Shown in pieces: positions 7,761 to 17,949 of a DNA stretch of 33,062 bases. Position numbers and translations under genes: made by a program. The stretch comes from DATBFG01 sp036558645 (GTDB lineage Bacteria > Acidobacteriota > Terriglobia > Terriglobales > Acidobacteriaceae), in the NCBI GenBank assembly GCA_036558645.1, contig DATBFG010000018.1:1-33062 (forward strand). Reading direction: 5' to 3'. The notes beneath the pieces are model-generated. The model was not told the DNA's origin and did no database searches. It was given only the letters and a program-made list of their open reading frames with translations. Each line of letters opens with the position of its first letter. Within the stretch, counting starts at the first letter, position 1.

Positions 7761-8741
7761 ATGTCTACGCATGTTGGTCCGAGTGCGCGGTTTGCTCCAT
7801 GGCTGGTCGTCGCGATGCTGGCGATGATTGCTGTGCCTGCAGCGATCACGCTGAACACGGTGAAGCATCCGGCGACGCTAACGATCTCGGAGGGAAATCC
7901 TACTCCTTACGGATACACGCTGAGCCTGCTTCTTTTCATCGTGCCGATCGTTGTGATCGGGTTCTGGTTTGTGCCGAAGGAAGGGGTGGTGATTCCACGC
8001 AAAGCGTTCTGGCGAACCATTGCGATTCTTGTTCCTGGCGGGTTTGCGCTGGACTTCTTCTTCGCGGGACACTTCTTTGTCTTCCCCAATGCAGGCGCGA
8101 CGTTGCAGATTGCCGCTCCCGCGCTCGGCAAACCGGTTCCGATCGAAGAGTATCTTTTCTATCTCACGGGATTCATCGTCGTGCTGCTGCTGTATGTGTG
8201 GATGGACGAGTTCTGGCTCGCCGCTTACAACGTTCCTGACTATAAGGGCGAGGCCAAACAGATTTCGCGGCTGCTGCAGTTTCATCCGACGTCAGCGCTG
8301 GTGGCGATCGCGTTGATTGCAGCGGGAATTCTCTACAAGAAATTTTTCTCCGCGTCGCCCGAGGGCTTCCCGGGATACTTCACTTTCCTGGTCGCGGTGG
8401 GCATCATGCCCGCGGTGACATTCTTCCCGGCGGCGCGGCGTTTTGTGAACTGGCGCGCCTTCAGCGCGACGTCGTTCTTCATTCTGCTGGTCAGCCTGCT
8501 GTGGGAAGCGACGCTCGCCTTGCCCTACGGCTGGTGGGGATTCCAGTCGCGGCAAATGCTCGGTCTTTATATCGGAGCCTGGTCAAGGCTCCCGATTGAA
8601 GAAATCTTTGTGTGGATCGCCGTGACCTATGCGACCGTGATCGTGTTTGAGGTTGTAAAGATCTGGCAAGCTTCGGGGAAGCCGGCCCGGGTGGCGATGC
8701 TGGGAGAAAAAAACAAAGCGAGTGCGGCAGCGCAACGATGA
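7761..8741 (+). CDS. multi-pass membrane protein with lycopene-cyclase-like repeats
   Basis: A 326-residue integral membrane protein with about eight hydrophobic segments. Two internal halves each carry the motif expected of CrtYc/CrtYd-type (CarR-like) lycopene cyclases: KPVPIEEYLFYLTGF (about residues 128-142) and SRLPIEEIFVWIAV (about 275-288). The second half also has WEATLALPYGWWGF. Heterodimeric or fused lycopene cyclases convert lycopene to beta-carotene in the membrane, and paired P-x-E-E motifs are their hallmark. The protein is longer than typical fused forms (about 240 residues), with an extra N-terminal segment and a cytoplasmic tail. No other carotenoid gene is nearby, so the role is tentative. 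AGGAA sits 6 nt before the ATG. Confidence 0.6.
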   Translation: MSTHVGPSARFAPWLVVAMLAMIAVPAAITLNTVKHPATLTISEGNPTPYGYTLSLLLFIVPIVVIGFWFVPKEGVVIPRKAFWRTIAILVPGGFALDFFFAGHFFVFPNAGATLQIAAPALGKPVPIEEYLFYLTGFIVVLLLYVWMDEFWLAAYNVPDYKGEAKQISRLLQFHPTSALVAIALIAAGILYKKFFSASPEGFPGYFTFLVAVGIMPAVTFFPAARRFVNWRAFSATSFFILLVSLLWEATLALPYGWWGFQSRQMLGLYIGAWSRLPIEEIFVWIAVTYATVIVFEVVKIWQASGKPARVAMLGEKNKASAAAQR

Positions 8742-8939
8742 TCGCGTCGTGATAAGCCGCAGATTTGTTAAGGGCCCTCTCCCCCCTCATTCCTCGCAAA
8801 ATCTAGATTCTAAAGAGCCGCGGTGAAGGCCATTCTTGCAAAATCTTCCGAAATAAAGACTTATACGTAAAATCTTTCAAACAGAGGAGTTAAGTCCTCA
8901 AAGCATTGGTTGAGCGTTACTCAGGGGATAACAAATTCG

Positions 8940-9038
8940 GAACAAAGGGTCCCCATTCGACGCCTTCGCTTCGCTCAGTTACTCAGGGCAGGCGCTCCAC
9001 TACGCTCGGCCACGCCTTCGCTCCGGTCGGGATGACAA
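8940..9038 (+). repeat. 99-bp interspersed repeat, copy A
   Basis: Aligns without gaps to 20575-20673 in the same orientation; by hand about 85 of 99 positions agree. Both copies open GAACAAAGGGTCCCCATTCG and close with GATGACAA. The interior is built from CTTCGCTTCGCTCAG-like pieces. It codes for nothing recognisable and has no transposase or clear terminal repeats. A shorter relative lies at 19190-19252. Confidence 0.8.
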
Positions 9039-9115
9039 GTTCAGCGGAGGTTGTCAGACCGCTGCGTGAGTTCGGCTTCAGATGGCATGGACAATTGTCG
9101 GACCGAGCGGACCTC

Positions 9116-9172
9116 AGGGGCTGAAGCCCTACCCGTCTTAGTTCAGACTAGCGGTGCGGCTGAAGCCGCACC
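9116..9172. repeat. pair of CTGAAG-loop palindromes
   Basis: Two short hairpins with the same apex. The first (9116-9130) is imperfect: GGGGCT, GA, AGCCCT. The second (9153-9172) is perfect: GGTGCGGCT, GA, AGCCGCACC. The shared CT-GA-AG apex marks them as members of one palindromic repeat family, which also has a member at 9402-9421. Confidence 0.6.
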
Positions 9173-9401
9173 CTTTCAAAGCACGCTCTCCCGGTGCACA
9201 GCATCGCTATAAGTTTTCGCCCCTATTTTTAGTTTAGCAAGTTGGAATGGGTAAACCCGCCAGGTTGGACGAGTTTATATCCGGAATGGATGGAGTGAGT
9301 TGAGGGAATTGTGGTGAGTTTAGGGGCTTGACAGGTTCTGGAGAGTTCATTTTGTGAGGCTCGGTCGCCCCTACGGGACTTAGATCATTTGTCGCAACCT
9401 T

Positions 9402-9421
9402 CCCAGCGCTGAAGCGCTGGG
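9402..9421. repeat. CTGAAG-loop palindrome
   Basis: Perfect inverted repeat CCCAGCGCT, GA, AGCGCTGGG with the same apex as the hairpins at 9116-9172 but a different stem. It lies 5 nt before the tandem array and may be its boundary element. Confidence 0.65.
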
Positions 9422-9426
9422 CTAAG

Positions 9427-9664
9427 TTCGAATGCCCCCTCCGGGGCATCCAGCACTATCCATGGATTGTCCCCTCTGAGGCATGCACGCTAACCATCGA
9501 ATGCCCCTTTCGGGCGTGCACCACTACCCATCGATTGCTCCTATGGGCATGCACAATGTCCATCGACGGCCTCCTCTGGGGCGTGCACGACTATCCGTGG
9601 ATTGTCCCCTCTGAGGCATGCACGACTATCCATCAAATACCCTTTCGGGAATGCATCACTATCC
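9427..9664. repeat. tandem array of seven degenerate 32-35 bp hairpin units
   Basis: Seven consecutive units at 9427-9461, 9462-9495, 9496-9529, 9530-9561, 9562-9596, 9597-9631 and 9632-9664. Each follows the plan ATCGATTG-CCCC-T/C-rich loop-GGGGCATGCACGACTATCC. The CCCC and GGGGCAT halves can pair (in unit 1 ATGCCCC, loop CTCC, GGGGCAT at 9432-9449). The units differ throughout and there is no invariant repeat with unique spacers, so it is not a CRISPR. It ends about 85 nt before the cupin start codon. Confidence 0.75.
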
Positions 9665-9678
9665 CAAGGTATCCGCGA

Positions 9679-9707
9679 TTGACATTGACAGTGCCTTAGC
9701 GTAGCGT
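9679..9707 (+). promoter_or_regulatory. possible promoter of the cupin gene
   Basis: Two consecutive TTGACA hexamers (9679-9684 and 9685-9690) lie 60-70 nt before the cupin start. Seventeen bases after the first is TAGCGT (9702-9707), a poor -10 match. The -35 resemblance is good and the -10 weak, so this is tentative. Confidence 0.3.
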
Positions 9708-9748
9708 TGGCTCGTTTTTTCTACCCAACAAATCACAAGGAGAGCAAT

Positions 9749-10111
9749 ATGCGAGTGCGTACAGCGCTTTACGGGTTAGCCGTGTGCTTATTGGCGGCTC
9801 CGATCGTGTCCGCGCAGGATGCAGTGAAGGTCGATCCCAAGCATTACACTGTGGTCAGCGAGAATGACCAGGTGCGGATTTTGAAGGTGCATTATGGACC
9901 GCACGAGAAGTCGGTGATGCACAGTCATCCGGCGGGCGTAGCAGTGTTTCTTACCGATGCGCAAGGGCGATTCACGTTTGCGGACGGCAAGACAGAGGAC
10001 CGGAACTCCAAGGCCGGCGATAGCATGTACACGCCTGCGACGACGCACCTGCCGGAGAATATCGGCGACAAGGCGTTCGATGTGATCGTGGTGGAGTTGA
10101 AGGGCAAGTAG
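9749..10111 (+). CDS. exported single-domain cupin protein
   Basis: A 120-residue protein with a signal peptide (MRVRTALYGLAVCLLAAPIVSA, cleavage before QDAVK), followed by a small beta-barrel cupin. Cupin motif 1 is represented by VHYGPHEKSVMHSHPAGVAVFL, with two of the usual metal-binding His residues in HSHP and an upstream His in GPHEKS. Motif 2 is represented by AGDSMYTPATTHLPENIG. It probably binds a metal or small ligand in the periplasm; the substrate is unknown. The ATG at 9749 is chosen over an upstream in-frame start at 9707 because AAGGAG lies 6 nt before it and the signal peptide begins there. Confidence 0.8.
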   Translation: MRVRTALYGLAVCLLAAPIVSAQDAVKVDPKHYTVVSENDQVRILKVHYGPHEKSVMHSHPAGVAVFLTDAQGRFTFADGKTEDRNSKAGDSMYTPATTHLPENIGDKAFDVIVVELKGK

Positions 10112-10163
10112 GGCTGGCATGTAAGAAGGGACTTCCACGTTTCGATCCCCACGAAACGTGGAC

Positions 10164-10212
10164 CGTCTGTCGTTGGTCATCGGTCGTTAGTCGTTGGTCG
10201 TTAATCGTTAGC
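10164..10212. repeat. GTCGTTGGTCGT low-complexity repeat, copy 1
   Basis: A run of loosely repeated GTCGTTGGTC, CGGTCGTTAG and TCGTTGGTCGTTAATCG pieces after the cupin gene. The same vocabulary recurs at 13601-13626 and 19036-19100, always just outside gene ends. Confidence 0.6.
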
Positions 10213-10283
10213 GTTGTCATCAAGGCCCGCGTTTCGAGTCGCGAAACATGCGAAATCCGACTTAGCCCATTTGGTTTGCATGC

Positions 10284-10685
10284 ATGAAAATCAGCGGCAA
10301 TCTTCGCGCTTTTGCAGAGCGATACACGGCGGCATGGTGCAGCGAGGATGCTGCACGCGTGGCGGCGTTCTATTCGGAGCGAGGATCGCTCACAATCAAT
10401 GGAGGAACACCGTCCGTAGGACGCAGCGCCATTCAGCAGGCCGCGCAGGAATTCATGACGGCGTTTCCGGATATGAAGGTTCTACTCGATGTGCTCGATG
10501 AGCAGAGTGGTCATCCGATCTTTCGCTGGACGCTGATCGGGACGAACACCGGGCCGGGCGGATCGGGAAGACGCGTGCTCATCACCGGGTATGAAGAATG
10601 GACGATCGGCGTGGATGGACTGATTCTGGAATCGCAGGGGCATTTTGATGAGGAGGAGTGGAAGAGGCAGGTGGGTGGTCGTTAG
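10284..10685 (+). CDS. SnoaL/NTF2-like protein
   Basis: A 133-residue cytoplasmic protein of the NTF2-like alpha+beta cone fold (SnoaL-like branch). The N-terminal helices read LRAFAERYTAAWCSEDAARVAAFYSERGSL, followed by INGGTPSVGRSAIQQAAQEFM, then curved-sheet strands (MKVLLDVLDEQ, IFRWTLIGTNTG, RVLITGYEEWTI). The C-terminus has the typical ESQGHFDEEEWKRQV, shared by SnoaL-like proteins annotated as polyketide-cyclase relatives. Members may be small-molecule isomerases or merely binding proteins, and no specific reaction can be assigned. It stands alone; the flanking gaps are about 170 and 160 nt. Confidence 0.8.
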   Translation: MKISGNLRAFAERYTAAWCSEDAARVAAFYSERGSLTINGGTPSVGRSAIQQAAQEFMTAFPDMKVLLDVLDEQSGHPIFRWTLIGTNTGPGGSGRRVLITGYEEWTIGVDGLILESQGHFDEEEWKRQVGGR

Positions 10686-10845
10686 GTGATGATCGTTGGC
10701 GATCTGACAAAGCAGAAGACTCCAAGTCAACGGTTCTAAATAATTCATTAGAATGCTATATGTAGATCATTAGTTATTTGCGATCCTTCCCGCTCTGTGG
10801 GACAATCATGCCCCCGTCCAAGCTGTTACTTCGAGGCCCATACCC

Positions 10846-12564
10846 ATGAATTATGTTTGCCGGCTCTTCGTCATAGTGCTTCTTTTGTATGTGTCCGGAT
10901 TAGCGCAATCAGAGCAAACTCAGTCGAGCATCAAATCGGAAGTACCTCCCGGGGATGTGCCCACGCCAGTGAGTGGTACGTCCGCAGTGGTCAACGTTCT
11001 AGGTGAAGCGCACGAGCTTTACCGAAAGGGAGACTTCGATGGTGCCGTTGCCAAGTATCGTTTGTTTCTGCAAACGCAGCCAGGATCACCAGATGCCTAT
11101 GCCGGAATTGCCCGCGCATACCTTAAGGCCAAACGTATTGACGATGCTGCGGCGGCGGTAGCCGAAGGATTATCTCACCACGATTCTCCTCGCCTCCGTG
11201 TAGCTGAAGGGTTTGTTCTATTTCGACAGGGGAAGATCACGGAAGCCGAGCAGGAGTGGGTAAAAGTCATCAATGGCGGCGGGCGTGAGCCACGCGCCTA
11301 CCTTGGTCTGGCACGAGTTCGCATGGCCATCGCGATGTACAAGTCCGCAAAAAAGATGTTAGATAAGGCCCACGAGCTCGACCCCGATGATCCCGACATA
11401 GAAGAAGAGTGGATTTACACGCTGAGTAGCGCGGAACGCGTGAAGTATCTGGAACGTTCTCTTGCCGGACCGAACAGTTGGGACAGCGATGAGCGTGAAT
11501 CGATCACGAACTATTTAGCGTACTTGCGTGAGCGTGAGCGTGCGAAAGGCTCACAGGGGCCTTGCCGACTGAGTAGTAGTGTCACATCAACAGAAGCACC
11601 CTTAGTTCGCCTGCTCCAAGATCCCTACCACCTTCGAGGCTTTGGACTTTCCGTCTTCCTGAACGGCCACAAGAACAAACTGCGTTTAGACACAGGTGCT
11701 AGCGGAATCGTGGTGAAGCGATCCATCGCTGAAAATGCTGGAATCGTCAAGATTGCCCCGTTGAAAATCTGGGGAATTGGCGACAAAGGCGGCAGATTGG
11801 CATATCGGGGTATGGCTGGCAGCATTCGAATTGGCGACTTAGAATTTCGCAATTGCCCCATCGAAGTAGTCGACGGCGGCTCCCTAGGCGAAGAGGACGG
11901 CTTGATCGGAAGCGACGTGTTCAGCGATTTTCTAATTGATATTGATTTTCCCCAAGAAAAGCTACGGTTGAGTGAGCTACCGACGCGTCCCGGTGAAGAA
12001 AAAAAGAAACTCGCGTTGAAAAACGAGGACGACGATCAGGATGGTCCTGGTGCGGATACTGCCTCGAGTGGTACCAGTGAGAACAGGAAAGATGAAAGTG
12101 ATCATCCGCGAGAGTTTTACGACCGCTACATCTCTCCGGAGATGCAGACTTACACACGGGTGTTCACGCTTCGTCATTACCTCTTGATTCCGACGAGCAT
12201 TGGCGATGTCCCAAGCAAACTCTTTGTCCTCGACACCGGCGCTTTCAACAACACCATTTCTCCTGGCGCCGCACGTGAAGTCACCAAAGTTCATAATGCC
12301 GACATTACCGTGGAGGGACTCAGCGGGTCGGTCAATCATGTTTACTCCGCGAACAAGGCTGTCTTACGATTTGGGCGGATAAAACAAGAGAATCAAGACC
12401 TGGTTGCGTTTGACATGAGCCATATCAGCGATTCTGCGGGTACGGAGATCTCCGGCTTCCTCGGCTTCGCCATGCTGCGACTGCTTGATATAAAGATCGA
12501 CTACCGCGACGCTTTGGTGGATTTCAGGTTCGACCCGGAACGTTGGAAGGCCTTCACCAACTAG
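10846..12564 (+). CDS. exported TPR protein with two aspartyl-protease (DTG) domains
   Basis: A 572-residue protein with a signal peptide (cleavage near residue 20-21, GLA-QS). Residues about 50-200 form TPR-like helical pairs (AHELYRKGDFDGAVAKYRLF, AYAGIARAYLKAKRIDDAA, KKMLDKAHELDPDDPD). Two retropepsin-like units follow. The first has LRLDTGASGIVV (Asp at about 282) and the closing motif DGLIGSDVF (about 351-359). The second has FVLDTGAFNNTIS (Asp at about 463) and ISGFLGFAMLR. A charged linker of about 40 residues (385-425) joins them. Each unit keeps DTG and the hydrophobic-Gly loop, so together they could form one pepsin-like active site in a single chain. Substrate is unknown. The start ATG has only a weak ribosome-binding site. 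Confidence 0.8.
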   Translation: MNYVCRLFVIVLLLYVSGLAQSEQTQSSIKSEVPPGDVPTPVSGTSAVVNVLGEAHELYRKGDFDGAVAKYRLFLQTQPGSPDAYAGIARAYLKAKRIDDAAAAVAEGLSHHDSPRLRVAEGFVLFRQGKITEAEQEWVKVINGGGREPRAYLGLARVRMAIAMYKSAKKMLDKAHELDPDDPDIEEEWIYTLSSAERVKYLERSLAGPNSWDSDERESITNYLAYLRERERAKGSQGPCRLSSSVTSTEAPLVRLLQDPYHLRGFGLSVFLNGHKNKLRLDTGASGIVVKRSIAENAGIVKIAPLKIWGIGDKGGRLAYRGMAGSIRIGDLEFRNCPIEVVDGGSLGEEDGLIGSDVFSDFLIDIDFPQEKLRLSELPTRPGEEKKKLALKNEDDDQDGPGADTASSGTSENRKDESDHPREFYDRYISPEMQTYTRVFTLRHYLLIPTSIGDVPSKLFVLDTGAFNNTISPGAAREVTKVHNADITVEGLSGSVNHVYSANKAVLRFGRIKQENQDLVAFDMSHISDSAGTEISGFLGFAMLRLLDIKIDYRDALVDFRFDPERWKAFTN

Positions 12565-12678
12565 GTCACATCTAGACATAAAGCCGCGGACTTCTCGCAC
12601 GCAGATTCTCTACATCGAGTGGCCCGACCAGTTCTTCAGAACCACTGCATGTTCGCATCGAATGAGTGCGGCATCGCG

Positions 12679-13542
12679 TCAATCCGCGGCGGTGGAGTTT
12701 GATCCGAAGCGCGCTTGCAGGGCGCGGTTCCAGCTGTCGTCGTCGCCGGCGTGGAGGTCGATCCACTCTTCATCGGTAAAGTCACGGCGCCAATCAAGAA
12801 GAGGAATAGCGTCTGGGCCGACGGGATGTCGCAGTTGCCAAGTCCCGCTCTCGGCGATTTCCAAGATCTTCTGCGCGACGAGGCTGGGCGGACGCGGGGT
12901 TTTCAAGGACTCGGTAAACAGCGCGGCAAACCGCTTGCCCTGGCGGTAGGGCGACGGCTTGGGCTCGTCTTCGATACGGCGGGCCATGGCGGTATCGATG
13001 ATGCCGGGCTCGACGATGGCGACGCGTACGCCGAAAGTTTTCATCTCGCCAGCGAGCGCCTCACTAAGGCCCTCGAGCGCCCACTTGGAAGCCATGTAAG
13101 GAGTGAGCGGAGGGTTGGCGAGGCGTCCGGCTACGGAGGTGACATTGATGATGCATCCGCTGCGGCGTTGCCGCATCTGCGGCACAACGGCCTTGATACA
13201 GCGGAGAGCGCCGAAGTAGTTGGTCTCCATGGGTACACGGAAGTCGGCAATGGAAAGCTCCTCGACCGATCCGTTGCGCTCGATGCCGGCATTGTTTACG
13301 AGCACGTCGATGGGGTGGTCTTTCTGAATGGCGGCGAAGGCTTCGCTCACGGACTGGTCGGAATCAACGTCGAGGGCGGAGACGGTAATGGGTAACTTCT
13401 CCTGCGCGGCGGTTTGAGCCAGCAGGGGAGCCTGTGATGGATTGCGCATGGTGGCGAAGACGGTGTGTCCAGCGCGCGCGAACGCCAGGGCCGTTTCGAA
13501 GCCAATGCCTTTACTGGTGCCGGTAATCAGGACGGATGCCAT
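12679..13542 (-). CDS. short-chain dehydrogenase/reductase
   Basis: A classical SDR of 287 residues, an NAD(P)-dependent oxidoreductase with a Rossmann fold. The cofactor motif is TGTSKGIG (about 7-14) and NNAG is at about 83-86. The catalytic triad is S136 in INVTSVAGR, Y149 and K153 in TPYMASK. Residues 30-33 (ATMRN) suggest NADP preference through the Arg after beta-2. The C-terminal extension (PSPYRQGKRFAALF onward) is typical of SDRs annotated as broad-specificity oxidoreductases. An excellent ribosome-binding site (AGGAGG) precedes the ATG by about 7 nt. Substrate cannot be predicted. Confidence 0.93.
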   Translation of the reverse strand: MASVLITGTSKGIGFETALAFARAGHTVFATMRNPSQAPLLAQTAAQEKLPITVSALDVDSDQSVSEAFAAIQKDHPIDVLVNNAGIERNGSVEELSIADFRVPMETNYFGALRCIKAVVPQMRQRRSGCIINVTSVAGRLANPPLTPYMASKWALEGLSEALAGEMKTFGVRVAIVEPGIIDTAMARRIEDEPKPSPYRQGKRFAALFTESLKTPRPPSLVAQKILEIAESGTWQLRHPVGPDAIPLLDWRRDFTDEEWIDLHAGDDDSWNRALQARFGSNSTAAD

Positions 13543-13861
13543 GGTCGGCCTCCTGAGGATGGGATACCCGGGGTGGGGGAATTATAGACCCGAGTTGGCG
13601 GTTCGTCTTTAGTCGTTGGTCGTCAGCAAAACGGCTTGTGTGCGGGGGCGTTGGTGAGCCGATGAGTCCAATGGCGCGCTTGGCGGAGAGTCCCTCCCGT
13701 TGTGATCCGGGTCGCGAACCCGGGTACATAGTAAAATCAAAAGTTTACTGTCAGCGCTCGGCACTTAGCCGTCGGCCCTCAGCCAGGATTTCTTGCCTTG
13801 CAGACGTGGTGGTTTGGCGCTAATCGGTCGGCGCGTACTGCGACAGTTTCACGACATTCTT
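13543..13861. other. divergent gap between the SDR gene and valS
   Basis: Holds the promoters of two divergent genes. A GTCGTTGGTCGTCAG repeat lies at 13601-13626, and a related TCAGCGCTCGGCACTTAGCCGTCGG stretch lies near 13751-13775. No T-box, tRNA-like leader or small gene was seen upstream of valS. Confidence 0.5.
13601..13626. repeat. GTCGTTGGTCGT low-complexity repeat, copy 2
   Basis: Reads GTTCGTCTTTAGTCGTTGGT followed by CGTCAG. It shares TTAGTCGTTGGTCGTCAG with the copy at 19036, immediately after nadC. Confidence 0.6.
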
Positions 13862-16609
<2,748 letters not shown>

Positions 16610-16671
16610 AGCTAGGGCCGGGGGGGTGACATAAAATGCGTTTGGTTTAGGGCCGGACCCCCAGCCTTTCA

Positions 16672-17949
16672 TCAATACCCGTGGAGTGCAAAAATCGCTA
16701 CACCACCCGGCTGGATATGATTGGTAACCCTGCCCAGAAGCGCACCTTGCGGCCCGCGGATTAGACCCCTTGGATAAATGTAGTGACTGCCTACTGCGTA
16801 GACCGTCGATTTTGTCCACTGCCCATTTTGCTGTGACAATCGATAAATCGTGCCGCAGCCCCCGTTACCCCAACATCCATTCTTCGTGCCACCCGCAACC
16901 GTAACGCCGTAAAGGTTTCCATCCGTCCCAAAAATCGGCGCATCAAAAAGACCTTTCCCATCTGCCCGGTCCGTGAATGCGTAAAGTTGGGATTTGGTCC
17001 AGGTGGTTTGACCTCCCGTTGGCGGCGAAAGCTCGTAGACCTCACCGCACCGGCAGCGAGGAGCGCCGCCACCGACGGTCGTGGAGTAGATATTTCCAAC
17101 ACTATCGAAGATGACTGGATTAGACCAGACAAAATTGTTTCTTCCTCCCTGGAAGGTATAGATAACCGAGTACTTTCTATGAGCCGTACCCAACTCGAAA
17201 ACTACTCCCCATCCCTGATCGGAGAACATAGTGCTTCCGTAAAGTTTGCCGTCATGAAGCGTGAGCGCGCCTGCGGGCGTATACCCAGCGCTATCTTTGT
17301 GGAAAACGTGGAGAGTGGTCTGTCTCCATCCGCTGCCATTTGGCGACAGGCGAAACACCACGCCGCATCCGGCGTCACAGGCGCGGTCTCCACCGAAATA
17401 GGTGGCTCCGTAAAGATTGCCGGCGGCGTCCGACGTCACTCCAAAAAGCGGATACCCTCCGTCATATTCTCCGGTGAAGTTATACACAACGGATTGCACC
17501 CAGCCGCCGTGCCCATCCGGCGCGAGTTTAAAGACGACCCCCTCATTGGTGGAGCCCCCAGCTATGGCGGTGCCATACACAACGCCTTGCCGGTCCATCG
17601 TCAAGGACACGGGAGTCTTACCATCGGCTCCGCCAGTGAAGTTGTAAAGGATGGTCTCGGTCCACTGGGCGCCACTTTGTGCTGGAGGCGATAGAGTAAA
17701 GACGGTACCCGATCCATACTGTCCGCCATCTGCCGTCACGCCAAAGACGGTGCCGTCGGCAGCGGTGAAACCCAAGAGAGCATTAGCTCCCTCGCCTTGG
17801 GCGCCGGTAAATAAGCGGAGGAAGCTAAGGGTTGGACTAGCATTCGCCGGCATTGATAGAAGCGAGAGAAGGGCGAAGGTGAGGCTTATCTGCATCATTG
17901 TTAACGCAACTACAAACAGCAGAGTTGTAAGTCCGCGCCAGATACGCAT
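16672..17949 (-). CDS. exported GloVer-repeat (Gloeo_Verruco) protein 1
   Basis: A 425-residue exported protein: a long hydrophobic signal (MRIWRGLTTLLFVVALTMMQ onward) is cleaved near PANA-S. Seven tandem repeats follow, each with a Y-N/T-F strand, a GG.DG.P turn, a D..GN-hydrophobic-Y-G-T segment and GG...G-V-F/Y-L (for example ILYNFTGGADGKTP and NLYGATYFGG). This matches TIGR03803, the Gloeo_Verruco repeat. Seven units suggest a seven-bladed propeller. Loops carry Cys pairs (CDAGCG, CRCG, CWGNGGCG). The start at 17949 is chosen over an in-frame ATG at 18102 because AGAGGAAG lies just upstream and the signal peptide begins there. No cell-wall or membrane anchor is visible. Function is unknown. 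Confidence 0.85.
   Translation of the reverse strand: MRIWRGLTTLLFVVALTMMQISLTFALLSLLSMPANASPTLSFLRLFTGAQGEGANALLGFTAADGTVFGVTADGGQYGSGTVFTLSPPAQSGAQWTETILYNFTGGADGKTPVSLTMDRQGVVYGTAIAGGSTNEGVVFKLAPDGHGGWVQSVVYNFTGEYDGGYPLFGVTSDAAGNLYGATYFGGDRACDAGCGVVFRLSPNGSGWRQTTLHVFHKDSAGYTPAGALTLHDGKLYGSTMFSDQGWGVVFELGTAHRKYSVIYTFQGGRNNFVWSNPVIFDSVGNIYSTTVGGGAPRCRCGEVYELSPPTGGQTTWTKSQLYAFTDRADGKGLFDAPIFGTDGNLYGVTVAGGTKNGCWGNGGCGTIYRLSQQNGQWTKSTVYAVGSHYIYPRGLIRGPQGALLGRVTNHIQPGGVAIFALHGY

Larger units (their letters stand above)
8742..9748. other. 1-kb non-coding stretch filled with interspersed repeats
   Basis: No credible coding region is visible between the cyclase-like gene and the cupin gene. From left to right it holds an AT-rich leader (8800-8935), a 99-bp repeat shared with 20575-20673, two CTGAAG-loop hairpins (9116-9130, 9153-9172), an apparently unstructured part (9180-9395), a third hairpin (9402-9421), a seven-unit tandem array (9427-9664) and the cupin promoter region. 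Short frames in it have no start context or family resemblance. Confidence 0.7.

Noticed and set aside
9427..9664. CRISPR array
   Set aside because: The units are all similar but none is invariant, there are no unique spacers of constant length between identical repeats, and no cas gene is in the window.
8742..9700. tRNA or small RNA gene in the 1-kb gap
   Set aside because: No cloverleaf, CCA end or T-loop consensus was found; the structure present is explained by the short repeats.
9707..9748. Upstream start of the cupin gene
   Set aside because: It adds 14 residues before the signal peptide and lacks a ribosome-binding site, whereas the ATG at 9749 follows AAGGAG.
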